Part shown: piece after piece, positions 32,695 to 44,481 of the stretch
Position numbering within the stretch: position 1 is the first letter of the stretch
Layout: each line of letters opens with the position of its first letter
Assembly (NCBI GenBank): GCA_004519485.1
Contig: CP038133.1
Location: forward strand, 1,198,830 to 1,262,829
Direction of reading: 5' to 3'
DNA length: 64,000 nucleotides
From: Nannochloropsis oceanica
Taxonomy: Eukaryota; Sar; Eustigmatophyceae; Eustigmatales; Monodopsidaceae
The notes under the pieces: generated by a model
Database searches by the model: none
What the model saw: only the letters and a program-made list of their open reading frames with translations
What the model was told of the DNA's origin: nothing
Program-made: the position numbers and the translations under genes

Positions 32695-33619
32695 TCATGA
32701 GAGCTCCTGAATGAGCGCCTTCTTAGAAACTTTGACGCTTGCTTCTTCCTCCTTCTCTTCCTCCTTATTCCTCTCTTCCTTTCTTTTTTCATTCTTTCCT
32801 TCTCCCAACAACGAGACCACCACGCGGGTCCTGCCGTCCTCTTCCCTTCCTCTCCCCTCCTCCTCCTCCTCCTCCTCCTCCTCCTCCTCCTCCTCCTCCT
32901 CCTTCTCCTCCTCCTCCTCCTCACTCTGCACGTTGAGCTGCTGTCCTCCCTCCCTCCCCTCGTCCCCTTCCAAAGCTGCCGCCAACGTCTCATCCACAGG
33001 TCCCAATGCCAAATTCATGCTGATGACGGGCTGTTGCGGCCCCTTAGCGTTTTCATTCTCTCCGTCCTTCTCTGCTGCGTCCTCCTCCAGCAGGCTGGTG
33101 TCGATGCGCACATCTGTAAGGGAGAAGAAGGGGCTTATGAGAGCTGATTTGTAAAGTGTGGAAGATAAATAATCAACAAGACATTTAAAGCTCTCTCAAT
33201 AGCTCAGGGACAAACGGCTTACTCCTTATACGTTGCACCCCGGGACCAATATCCATCCCATCGCTGCGCTTGCACGCACAAAGGACACAGGCTAATCACA
33301 CATCATCCGATTCACATTCATTCACCGACAGTCGCGACTATTTAAGGTACCACCTCGACATAATTATACAATAACGTACCCTCTCCTTGGCCCGCCAGCA
33401 GCCGCTCCTCCAGTTTGGCATTTGCCTCCGCAATTTGGGGCAAGAAAGCTTGCACGCGCGACAGTACTACAAGGGTAATAGTATTTGTAGAAAGGATATG
33501 TGAGGGCTACGCGTTGAAACTCAGGATTCCTCCACGACCTACGTACGTGAAGAAGAGCCACCCCGAGTTGGAGGAGGCATGGGGAATGACGGAGGCGGGG
33601 GAGTATCCTTGCTCGACAT
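32695..33619 (-). CDS. NOPCHAP1: NOPCHAP1-like box C/D snoRNP assembly chaperone
   Basis: Three exons (33619-33547, 33466-33380, 33113-32695) sum to 579 nt, 192 aa. NOPCHAP1 (C12orf45 in human) bridges NOP58 and the R2TP complex during box C/D snoRNP assembly. The core SSLLSRVQAFLPQIAEANAK aligns almost residue for residue with human SPLLDQVQTFLPQMARANEK across the exon 1/2 junction. PQQPVISMNLALG matches the second block (VIQMDVALF). The C-terminus is a long Glu run followed by Lys/Glu-rich sequence, as in other members where acidic tails are common. It is head-to-head with the MFS gene. Confidence 0.85.
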
Positions 33620-34197
33620 TTTAATGCTGCTTCTAGTGGTGGGAAAGTGGGAGCGTTGGTTGACTTGGCGAAGTATTTATGGCCTGATACTGTACAAAAG
33701 GTATGCATCAGCAAAGATTGTCACCCTTAGAATAGGAAGGGCCTGGGAACAAGGGAGGGAGTAATGGGTGGTGGCGCAAGGGAATAAAAATGGTACGACA
33801 AGCAGCCCCGAAGAAATTGAAGGTGTTAATAAGCTTAAAACTTTAAACAGCGTAGTATTCCCCGAGGCGCACCACTGCCCAAAAGCCTTTTTGGAAGCCA
33901 TTACCGAACCCCTTAATCCGTGGAAACATTGGTCTACGGCTCATTCTCAATAACTTGTAGGACTGGACAACCATGCCAAGCTTTAATGCGGATTTTGCTG
34001 CTTTCTCTAATCCAAACTTTTGGCGCAGGCGTCACAAACGTTTTTCACAAGCGCCCCCACTTCCCTCTTCGTCTGCTCTCGCTTACGTGCTCACATATGT
34101 AATTGACATCGCATAAGTCCTGACGAACCTTATACACAGTATCATCTCTCACGTGCTTCCCAATCCTTCTCATCTCACACATGTACATCCACATAGC
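33620..34197. promoter_or_regulatory. Divergent promoter region, NOPCHAP1 / MFS gene
   Basis: A 578-bp gap between opposite starts, moderately AT-rich, with no tract repeats. Short open frames on both strands lack domains. No named element recognised. Confidence 0.45.
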
Positions 34198-36392
34198 ATG
34201 GAGGCAAGCCCGCGGAAGCGCCATGGTGGGGCTGCCAACATCGCAGGGCCAGGGACTAGTCCGTCGTACATGATGGAGCTTCCGATCACGCCAGTAGCCG
34301 TCGAAGCAGAGGAAATTGTCATTCTCAGCCCCTCCAAGGGCTTTACCACACCCTTGTCGAAGGGGGGGGGCAGTTCCGGCCGCCGCCACCATGTCCCACC
34401 GTTCAATTCACTAAGGCACAAGGACCCTGCAATAGTCGTGAAGCGTGCACGTAGCGCACAGGAATTGGTACGGGCTAAAAAGCTATTGCGTGCCTTGGGT
34501 TTTTTCTACCATTTGAGCTTGGGTGTACTGTTCATGACATTTACCGAGCTTCTTCTGAATGATTTCGACAACAATTATGCCAACACGGCCGCTTTCCTGG
34601 GGACGTGCGCGGGCGTGGAACGAGGAGTGCAGTTCTTCACATCTCCGTTCCTTGGTAATCTGAGTGATAGCGTTGGTCGACGGCCCATCCTGTTTATGTC
34701 CCTGCTCCTGCATCTGGCCTCCCTGCTGGTCGTGGCCGTCATCCCCACGCGTCACACAGTCTTTGTGTATTTTATGATTAATGGCGGCTTCAACGTGACG
34801 TATGGAATGATCAACGCAACCGTCGCAGATCTATGCACCGCCCAGGCAAAGACAGGGAAGGGGGAGCTGGCTCAACAGTACGGAAAACTGGGCATGGCTG
34901 TGGGGCTTAGCATGATTCTCGGGTACGTGGATTTGGTTGGTAAGGAGGGTAGTGGTGTTTGTGTTTTTTCTTCTGTCAAGACGCAGCACTTTGTCTTCAC
35001 ATCCTGTAGCTCTGTTGACGCATACCCTCCCCTCCTCCCTCTCCTATCCACCCATATCACACACACACATCCACAGGCCCGCCATTGGCCCTGTCCTCCA
35101 AAAGATGAACGTGCTCTACCCCGTCTACCTCTCCCTCCTCTTCCTGGTTATCTCCCTCGGCCTTGCGTGGTTTACGCCCGAGAGCCTGGACGACAAATAC
35201 CGAGCGGGGAGTATCGACTGGAAGAAAGCCAGCCCGTTCTATGCCCTTCGCAAATCCCTGAAATACCGTCGCTTTGTCTTCTTCGCCGCGCCCTTTTTTC
35301 TTTCCCAGCTGTCGGAGGGGGTGTATCACTTTATGGTATTGTACACCAAGGTCCGGATCGGGTGGGATTTTGTGGCTTTAGGCATATATATCTCGATTGT
35401 TGGCATATGTCTGGCGGTGGTACAGGGAAATTTAAAGTTTATCGTCCCCAAGATAATTAGCGAGAATGGCAGTGTGACCACGGGGTTGCTTGGGCATGCG
35501 GTGGCGATGGGTGTCACGTCGATGGCGAGCGAGGGGTGGATGATGGGGCTGTGCATTATACCGCAGGTGCGTATACGTTTCTTTTTTCAAAATCGAGCCA
35601 TTAACTTCCCTTCCCTCCTTCGTACTCTTTGTACCTTCCTCTCTCCCTCTGTCCCTGGACGATAGATAGCTTCGATACTTACTGCATTCATAAATGCCTC
35701 TTCCCTCCCTCCCTCTCTCCCTCCTTCTCCCCCTTCCTCCGCCAAAGATGGTTGCTTCTCTGAAAGGGCCTGGTCTAATGTCAGCGTTGGCCACCGGGGT
35801 CTCCCCGGAGGAGCAGGGGGTGTTGCAGGGGTCTGTATCCAGTCTACGCGTCCTGAGCAAAGCGATAGGTGGACCGTTATTCGGTGCCGTGATGGCCTTC
35901 TCCTTGAAGGAAGCAGGGGGGGAGGGAGGGAAGGAGGCAGGGGCAAAAGGGGGGTGGATTCTGGGATTGCCCTTCATAGTGGCCGGGATCTTCGATTTGG
36001 TGGCGGTAGCGATTTGCTTCGGTGTGTTTAAAGTCTACGGGGATTTGAAGGAGGGAGGAGGGAGGGAAGGAGGGTCTAATGACACGGACATGATGATGGG
36101 GAAGAAGACAAAGAATAAGCACAAGGGATACATGCCGACGGTGGTGAGTGCGAGGGAGGGAGGAAAGGGGAGCTTGGTTGATTTGGAGGCGGGTGATGAG
36201 GTGGGAGCCGGGCGAGAGATGGTGAGAGAGGAGACGACTACGACTTGCTCTACGGAGGACGGCGACACAGTGCACAGTAGCAGTGACATTTCCAGCTTGG
36301 AGGAAGAGGGGGAGGAGGAAGGAGGGGATGGGAGAATTGTGTTGTTCGGGACGGTGGAGTATGACGGGTTGAATCCCATGTCTCCTTGGTAG
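34198..36392 (+). CDS. MFS transporter, MFSD14/TetA-like
   Basis: Three exons (34198-34922, 35077-35566, 35748-36392) give 619 aa in frame. The protein belongs to the major facilitator superfamily: 12 helices moving small solutes. After a 100-aa cytosolic leader, helix 1 is ALGFFYHLSLGVLFMTF. The loop 2-3 signature GNLSDSVGRRPILFMSLLLH fits MFS motif A (G-x-x-S-D-x-x-G-R-R). The second half includes PFFLSQLSEGVYHF and GVSPEEQGVLQGSVSSLRVL, where G-x-x-x-x-E-Q-G-x-x-Q-G is typical of tetracycline-resistance-like and MFSD14 (HIAT1) proteins. The C-terminal 120 residues are cytosolic, acidic and Ser-rich. Substrate unknown. Confidence 0.87.
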
Positions 36393-36867
36393 GGGGGGAG
36401 GAAGGGAGGAAACAATAGGATGTGAATGGTGTTGATAAAGGGGGGAGACAGGGAGAATAAGGGAGGATTTGACTTGAGGAGTGGAGCGTGGCGCGGGAAG
36501 AGACCCAAAAATTCATCACGGGGAATAGTGTGTGAGCGAGGAACAGGGGTAGCTTTTGAGTCAGACATTAATGGAAAGGGGAAAGGATTAGGGAAGCACA
36601 AAAATTGCACAAAGGATAAGAAAGCGCGCTGAGTGTGTGTGAAACAAATCACAGGCGTATGGGATCCTCATATTCTGTGACAGAGAAATTGATAGGGTGA
36701 GGGCAAGGCGGGAGCACCCCCCAAAGAGAGATAGAATGTGACAAAAGAACGAAGCAATGACAGGGAAAAGTCTCACAATCTCACACAAACATTTTCATCA
36801 TTATTCATCAATTTGCTCAACACCGTCTTTTTTGTCCTTTCATTTCCTCGGATCCTGTCTACGCCCC
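36393..36867. other. Convergent 3' spacer, MFS gene / SMU1
   Basis: 475 bp between two stop codons facing each other; purine-rich on plus near 36390-36480. It should hold both polyadenylation regions. No gene seen. Confidence 0.45.
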
Positions 36868-38938
36868 TCACGCCTTCCAGACTTTCAAGACCCCCTCGTC
36901 CCCGAAGGTCACTACCACGTTCCTATGCGGATGATGCGCCACTCCAATCACTTCCTTCTCCCCTACCTTCACAAAGCTCTCCAAATCCCCCCTTCCCAAA
37001 TGAAAGGCGTACACCACTCCGTCCTCTCCTGCACAATACGCATACGTCCCCTTCGGACTCAAAGCCGCCGCGGTGATATCCCCCCCCACCTTTTTGCCGC
37101 TCGACATACTTTTAACGACCTGGCCTTGCGCCGTGGTCACATACGCGGTCGCTGTGCGATTGGCAACAAAGAACAAGTCCGTGGGGCCTGGAAGCGGGAG
37201 GACGGTGTGGACCATGGCCTCCATTTCAGTGACTTTTTCCATGGCGGGTCTAAAAGTATGGAGGCAATCACTTGTGCGCGCGTCCCAGACTTTGACGGTG
37301 CCGTCACTGCTACCGGTGAGGACCCGGCTGCCGTCCTGCGTAAAGCAGACGCAATTGACAAAGGACGTATGGCCTCGAAATTCCTGAGTGAGAAGGAGGG
37401 AAAGAAGTGAGGTGAAAGGGAAGGAGGGAAGCGCGTAATGCAATGTCTCAATCGACGAGTGTACGAAAAAAGAGAGAATATGGACAGGGCGGATAATAGC
37501 GGTGATTTTTCCAACACAACAACATCAATCTTTTGTACCTTTAAAACTCTTCCAGCCTTGATCCCGTGCAAGCGCGCAGTGCCGTCAAAAGAAGCCGTGG
37601 CCAACTGCAGCGAATCGCGCGAGAACGCAAGGGAGGTAATTCCCTTAGCATGGGCAGGATCTAGCTTCCGCAGGCACTTCCCACTGCTGATTTTCCAAAT
37701 CTGAAATTATACCGGGGGGGAACAGAGGTTAGAACAAGTTATGTTATACTTAAGACCCAAGACCCAACCCATTACGCACCTTCACAACCCCCTCCGTGTC
37801 CCCCGTCGCCAGCATCTCGCCATCCCTCGAAAATGTCAAGGACAAAACCGCCGTATCGTGCATCATCAACTCTTCTCTTGCTTGGTACGGCAATTCCTTC
37901 CTCAGTCGACAGGTGTCCGGGTCCCAGACCTCTACGAAACCGTCGAGGGAACCCGTTACTAGATGTTGCCCGTCGGGCGAAAAGCGCGCGCATTCCGGGT
38001 GGGTTTTGGAGCCGAACTTGATCTGTCCCATCTGGGTTGAAGCAAAGTGAATGTAATGCGTGTGTTGGTACGTGTACAATTGTATTGTCAAGGGTAATGT
38101 GTCCATAATTCCACTGTATCATCTTCAAACTTAATTAAAAAAGAAGTCTATGTGTCGCACCTGCTTTTTCGGGGGCTTTTCCATTTCATCTTTGCTCCGC
38201 GTGCGGGCCCCGCCGCGGAACAAGTCGTACCGCCTGTCCTTGGGCAAAGTGCCCTGTAATTGCTGATATTTTAAGGCTTGTTGTAGGAGGGAGAGAAGAC
38301 GGGAGGGAGGGACGACGGAAACTTCAGCGGCAAGGCTGTCAGCAATCTCTTGCCGTTTTCGCTCCTTGTTGATACCGTATGTATAAAGCTCATGCGCGTC
38401 GTGGATATTGCGATTCAAAAAGGTCTCGAGGCGAAAGTAACGGTCGGGTTCTTGAATTTTAAGGACTTGAAGAGGCTCGGTTGTTCGGAGCATCTCACGA
38501 GCTAAGTCGTTTTCGCGCATTTCGATGAGCTCCAGGCAGACCTAGTCGGAGGAGAGGAAGACAAGGAAGAAAAGACAGGTTAGAGGATGGTCTCAAGAGT
38601 CCAAAAATTAATGACTTAAGTCAGATCTCCCCTAAAAAATTCTCCTCTCCCGTCGTCCTCCCCCCCCTCACCTGCTCATAAACCGCCGAGAGCTTTTCCT
38701 GAGGAAGCTGTAGGCCAGCGACTTGCGGCAAGACCGTGTCCCAGCGGCCTTGCGTAATGTCAGCGAGAAAGTTTTCCATGGAGTCTACAGTATTCATGGC
38801 AACTTGGGCCTCGGTTTGCAAGGTTTGAAGGGTGTGGAGGAGGTGATTTTCCTTGCAGAACTGGAGGATGAGCTTGATGACGTCCGAGGCCTCCACCTCG
38901 TAGACGCCCGAAGCGGACGAGGGAGGGGGGGCACTCAT
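36868..38938 (-). CDS. SMU1: SMU1, spliceosomal WD40 protein
   Basis: Five exons (38938-38672, 38541-38161, 38031-37780, 37700-37539, 37383-36868) total 1578 nt and 525 aa; human SMU1 has 513. SMU1 works with RED/IK in spliceosomal B-complex activation. The LisH region is [20 protein letters not shown], and the CTLH region includes [20 protein letters not shown]. The linker [20 protein letters not shown] is near-identical to human. WD40 blades follow: [57 protein letters not shown] and a last [20 protein letters not shown]. The start at 38938 matches the family; an upstream in-frame ATG (39004) adds 22 residues. Head-to-head with the poly(A) polymerase gene. Confidence 0.96.
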
Positions 38939-39643
38939 AGTCGTGGAGATGGTCAGACGTGACCTGTGGTGTGTCGGAAGGGAGGAGAAGATGAGCGGGA
39001 GCATCGTTCATGAGGAGGGACGAGACAGACAACAAGTAGGGCCGGTTCTCCTTTGCGAAAGAGACCCTTGTCAGAAGCATGATTTTGGCCAGCGTCTTGC
39101 CCGGTAAGGGACAATAGACAAGTCCCCGTAGATAAGGAAATTGTTGCTTACTGGTTCATCACTCAAGGGCTTGCGCAAGAAGTTGCTGGGTGCGTGAGGA
39201 AGGCAGGCAACACTAGCCCCTTCCATCGCTCCTTGTGCACTCGATCCTGCGACTTCGCTTTATCACTACCGCCTCCACTGCACGAGAAACAAGTTCGTTG
39301 TCGTTCTCGTGGCGGGGGTACCGGTAATATTGGTTTTGCTCTTATGCGCTGTCAATACAAGCAAAGCACTCAGAGCATGAAGAAGCGAAGCTGCAAACGT
39401 TGCGACGCGACGCACTTGACTTGGCTTGATACCATGCCCTGCCTCACACATCACAAGCTCACCCTACCGAGATTACCCTACACAGATAAACGCTGTACAA
39501 ACTTCTTGTCATACTCGTGGTAGTGGCGTGTGTCGAAATCCTCCATCTCCGCCTTTGTAACCCGGCCACAATCCCTCTCATTCGACCTCCCCACTGTCCA
39601 CAACCATGATTTCATACGCAGGTTGGCGGGCCACAACCGAAAA
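38939..39643. promoter_or_regulatory. Divergent promoter region, SMU1 / TENT4-like gene
   Basis: A 705-bp gap between opposite start codons. Open frames at 39194-39523 (+) and 39478-39666 (-) show no domain. No named promoter element recognised. Confidence 0.45.
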
Positions 39644-42600
39644 ATGGGCAAGGCGGCCTCCTTCAACCGTAAGGGCGGTGGCGATGGTGGTGGCGGCGGC
39701 GGCGGCGGAGGTCGATACTTCGATCACGGCGGTGGTGGTGGCGGTGGCAGCGGCGGTGGGCCGAAGCGCTATGTACGTACCTCCTCTCCTCCCTCCTCTT
39801 CCTCTCCTTATACGCTCCGTCGTCCCTCCCTCTCCCTTTCGGACAAAGCTTTCAATTTCCCTACGAGCTGTGTCAGGATGAACTATGAGCCCCCGTGCAA
39901 TGGCATGCCAATCCCCACCTCCACACTTAGCCCCGCTTACCTACCCCCTCCGTCCTCCCCTCCCCACCCTACACCTAGTATACCCAGCGCCCCCCAAGAC
40001 AGCACTATCCTATCTCGGCCGGGCAGCAAGCGAAGAAGAAGGCAGGTTTTCGTAAGCGAGACTATAACAGTCATAGCAACAATGGCAACAATTACGCTTA
40101 CCGACAGAGGGATGGTCGCTTTCTGCCACCTGTGAAGACGCACCAGAAGCACGGCAATCTGTTTGATGTGATGCCAGCAGGGATGAAACGACTCAAGAAA
40201 AGCGAGAAACGCGTGGGGGCAGCATTAATAAAGGCATTGACACCGGGTGAGATGGATGGAGAGGAGGGAGGGAGGGAGGCAAGGGGCGGGGAGAGGGAGA
40301 AAGGCAGGGTCTCATTCGTCCTATCCACTCCCAGGAAAGGTGGCATCCGGTGCCGGTACGCGTCCCCTCCTCTTCCCACAACATCACACTCATATCCCTC
40401 ACATCCCCCATCCCATCTGCAGCCCTTCCACCCGACCCCCCCCCACCTTGGAGCCAAATCGACAAGCGCCTGGGCCCAGATCCTCTGGTGGTGGATGAAT
40501 GCCCGTGGCTTGCCTCCCCACTCCCCCTCCCTCCCTCTCTCCCTGCTCAGGCCACCGACGCCGACCCTCCCTCCCTCCACGACGAATTGCTCGCTTTCCA
40601 GAGATACGTCTCTTTAACCCCGACAGAGATGACAGGAAGAGCAGCGGTTGTTGGCTCGCTCCAACGCGTGATCAAGGTATGCCTACCCCTCCCTCCTTCC
40701 CTCCCTCCTTCCCTCCCTCCTTCCCTCCCTCCCTCCCTCTTTCCACTAACCCTTCCCTCCCTCTTTCCTTTCCTCTCTTCCTCCCTCTCTCCTACCTCGC
40801 GTCCTAGAGTCACTGGCCTGAGGCTCAAATTGCCACTTTTGGGAGCACGGCGGCGTCGCTCGCTACATTTTTAAGTGACGTTGATGTAACGGTCTCGGGC
40901 TTTCGGGAAAGCAAGCCGAATAAGGGGGGTAGCAAGGGGAGGAGGGATAGGGATAGGGAGGGGGAGGTAGTTGTGGTGGCGAATGGTAGTGAGGAGAAAA
41001 AGAAGAGTGAACGGAAGGAGGAGGCGGAGGAGGAGGAGGAGGAGGCGGAGGAGGAGGAGGGAGAGGAAGAGGAAGAGGAGAGGGGGTGGGGAACCGCGGC
41101 GGATGGAGATGAAGAGGAAGCAGAGGGAGAGGAGGAGGAGGAGGAGGAGGAAGACTTTGCCTTCAATACTCTTGTGGGAGGAGGAGGAGGAGGAGGAGGA
41201 GGAGGAGGGGAAGGAGGCGGAGGGTTTAATACAACCGTGATGAGTAGGGATATCCAGCGTCGGTGAGTACAATATGGTGGAAGTGGGGGGGCTTTCTCCC
41301 TCTCCCGTTTCTCCTTCCTCCTTCCTCCTCCTTCTCCTCCTCCTCCTCCAACTTCTTCTTCTTTTCCTCCTCCTTCTCCTTGCCTGGGTCATTTTTCTCC
41401 ATCCATCTTCATGACCGAGCTTGACGAAGACGCACCAGTAGACCAACGCCTCCCTCCCTCCCTCCCTCCCTCCCTCCCTCCTCCCTTCTTTCCAGAGACC
41501 TCCAAGTCCTCTACCCCCGCCTGATAGAGGAAGCGCACGCCTTCATCGACGTTGAGTTTAGGCCCAAGGCCCGCGTACCTATCATCTATACCAAGCACAT
41601 CAGTGGGGTAGGGAGGAAGGAAGGGAGGGAGGGAGGGGAGGAGGGAGGGAGGTATGATAGACCGGCACTTGAGGAAACGCCCTTGCTCACCTTCCTTCTT
41701 TCCCTTCCTCCTTCCCTTCGTCCTTGTGTCCCTATAGTTGGAGGTGGACATACGCGTCGCCCCTCCAGATCACGCGGCCATCTCCCTCTTGCGCCAGCTC
41801 TCGGCCATGCACCCGTGCTTCGCCCCTGTCGCAACGGCTCTCAAAGTATGGACCCTCCCTCTCTCCCTCCCTCCCTCCCTCCCTCCCTCCCTCCCTCCCC
41901 CCCTCCCCCCTACCCCCCCTCCTTCCTCCCCCCCCCTTCACTCCCTCCCTCCCTCCAACCCCTTCCTCCCTCCAACTCCCTCCTACTCCCTCCCTCCCTC
42001 CCTCCCTCAGGTCCTCCTCCACCAGGGGAAGATGGACAAACCATTCGACGGCGGCCTGGGCAGTTACAAGCTCTACCTCCTCCTGGGTAAATTCATCAAA
42101 TACTACTACAAAGGAGACAGGGATGACGCGGGGGCTGTGTTGCTGGTAACAAGGGAGGGAGGGAGAGGGGGAGGGAGGGAAAGACTGTGTTTCTTCTACC
42201 TCTACTTCAAGCTCCTTTCCCCCGTACATTCTTACCCCGCCCTCCCTCCCTCCTTTCCTCCCTCCAACCTGTCAGGCCTTCCTCCTCCATTTCTCCTTCT
42301 TGGAGCCTCTCACTAAGAAGCAACACGGGGGGGGCAAACGTCCCTTTACCTTCTCCTTCCTCCCCTCCCTTCCCTCCCTCCCCATCGACCTCGGTCCCGC
42401 CTTCCGCTATGCCGACCTCCGTCACCTCTTCCACCGTGCTGCTGTCTCCCTCCAGGATGCCGAGAAACACCGCTCACTAACTTCCTCTTCTTCCTCCTCG
42501 TCCTCGAAGAAAAAAGGCGCGAAACCCGCCAGGGCTGTCTTGTCTCGGTTGTCGTTTATGATCGATGGGAGGGAGTGTGCGAGGATGAGGGAGGGGGCGA

Positions 42601-43662
42601 GGGAGGGCTTGGTGCGGGCCTGGCCACGACAGGAGGAGGTGGATAGAGGGCTGAAGCTGGTGATGGAGAGGGTGAGGAGGGAGGGAGGGAGGGAGGGAGG
42701 GAGGGAGGGAGAGAGGATCTCTTTGCACTGTCTTCTTTACTCACCCACGCACCTTTCCTTCCCTCGATCTTCCTTCTCCATCCACCATGCATAGTTCGCC
42801 CCCTTAACCACCATCGACAGTGACGCCCACGAGACCGAGGACGAGGACGAGGGAGGCGCTCCTCCTTCCCTCCCCATCACCTGGACTCGCCTCCTGTACG
42901 GTGGCATGCCTGCCGCCGCCCGCTGCCTTAAACTCTTTGTCTTTCACTACCCCGAGCCTCACACCTGGCGTTTTGACTCCTCCCTCCCTCCCTCCCTTCT
43001 TGCCGTTCCTCCATCCCACCCTCCCTCCCGCCCTCCCGAGCAAAAAGGGAAAAAGGCGCGAGAGGGGGGAAAGAAAGGTCGGAAAAAGCAAGTGGAAGGA
43101 AGGGAGGAAGAGAGGGAGGATGAGGAGAAAGAGGAAGAGGAAGAGGAAGAGATAATACTACTGAGTGAAGGATTTAGGGAGGGAGGGAATGAGGGAGGAA
43201 GGGAAGGAGGAAGAATAGGGGAGGAGACAAAACGATGGTATGAAGAGACGATGGCAGGGCTGGAGGAGGAGGAGGAGGAGGAGGAGGAGGAGGAGGAGGA
43301 GGAGGAGGAGGAGGAGGAGGAGAAGGAGAAGGAGCAAAGGAGGGGGAAAAAGAGCAGTAGAGGAGGAGAGAGGTTTGTTGTCTATTCTCAGAAAAAAAGG
43401 GCAGGAAACAGGATAAGGGTCTCGTCCCAGAGGCACGAAGAAAAAGAGGAAGAGGAGGAAATGGAGCAAGAGATGACTGAACAGCCTCTGAAAAAGGAGC
43501 ACCAAAGATCGAAACTGACGCAGCAGCAGCAGCAGCAAAAGCCTGTCCCCCATCACCATCGCCCTCCTGTATTCTCTCACTTGTTCCCTCCTGTTTCCTC
43601 TTCCTCCTTCCACTTCAATGTTCAGCCACCTGGAGCTGGAGGAGGAGGAGGAGGAAGAGGAG

Positions 43663-43694
<32 letters not shown>

Positions 43695-43997
43695 GGAGGA
43701 AGAAGAAGAGGAGAAATGCAGGGCATTGAGAAGAAAGATGATATTCATGCTGTTACTGTTGTTGTGAGTGAGAGACAGAAAAAGAAGCAGGAGGTGAAAG
43801 TAGCCCGGCAGCGGGAAAGGAGAGAGGCCGCTAAAGGCCGGCGTGTGATGCGGCAGGAAGGTCAAGAAGGGCAGAGAGGGAGGGATGGAGGGGCGCCGGA
43901 GCTGGGGGGAAAGAAGGGGAAGAAGAAGGGGAAAAAAGTGCAGGTGAGAAATCAAATAAATAAGGATCGGATCGGTTTGGGTCCGCCAAATGGATGA
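39644..43997 (+). CDS. TENT4/TRF4-like non-canonical poly(A) polymerase
   Basis: Nine exons (39644-39772, 40003-40246, 40423-40676, 40808-41262, 41496-41607, 41738-41845, 42011-42145, 42276-42671, 42795-43997) total 3036 nt, 1011 aa. TRF4/PAPD5 enzymes add short A or mixed tails that mark nuclear RNAs for the exosome or stabilise transcripts. The nucleotidyltransferase core is visible: LHDELLAFQRYVSLTPTEM, then IATFGSTAASLATFLSDVDV with the two metal-binding Asp, and LEVDIRV with the third. The central domain follows (KPFDGGLGSYKLYLLLGKFI, then PAFRYADLRHLFHRAA). A Gly-rich N-terminus, an acidic insert of about 100 aa between the catalytic Asp residues and a 300-residue Glu/Lys/Gly-rich tail are unusual. 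Last-exon splicing is the least certain. Confidence 0.87.
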
Positions 43998-44481
43998 TGG
44001 TGCTGAAGATTGGCGATTAAGGGTGTAGAGGGATAAGAAAGAGGGGGGGAGGGAGGGATAGGCTGTGAGGAGATATCCGAGATACATCACCTCTTTTGCT
44101 GTTTGGTCTTCATTTCCGTGCTGTTTCCTTTTCATTCTCATACGTTCCCTCCTCTTCAAGGAAGGAAGTAATGATCAAAGAGGAAGATGAAAATTATGTA
44201 CAGTAATAAAACAAAGTTGTAAAGTAGTAGTAGAGGTCATTGGAAGGGAAAAGAAGGAAAGCACGACATCCAGAAATGCCTTGATATCCACACACGTACA
44301 CGCACGTATATATATATATGTATATATATATGTATATATACGTGTATATACATGTGTAAATATTTTTCTTGTTGCATTTTTTTTCATTCTAATGCCTTCA
44401 TGTAGTGTATGGTATCTCTTTTCCTTCTCGAAATAGTGCGGCATAATCAATACCTGCATGCCCTAGATTCGTATTCCCTTG
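43998..44481. other. Convergent 3' spacer with TA repeat
   Basis: Between the poly(A) polymerase stop and the pinin stop. A TATA/TATG dinucleotide repeat lies at about 44308-44352. The rest is AT-rich 3' UTR-like sequence. No gene. Confidence 0.5.
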
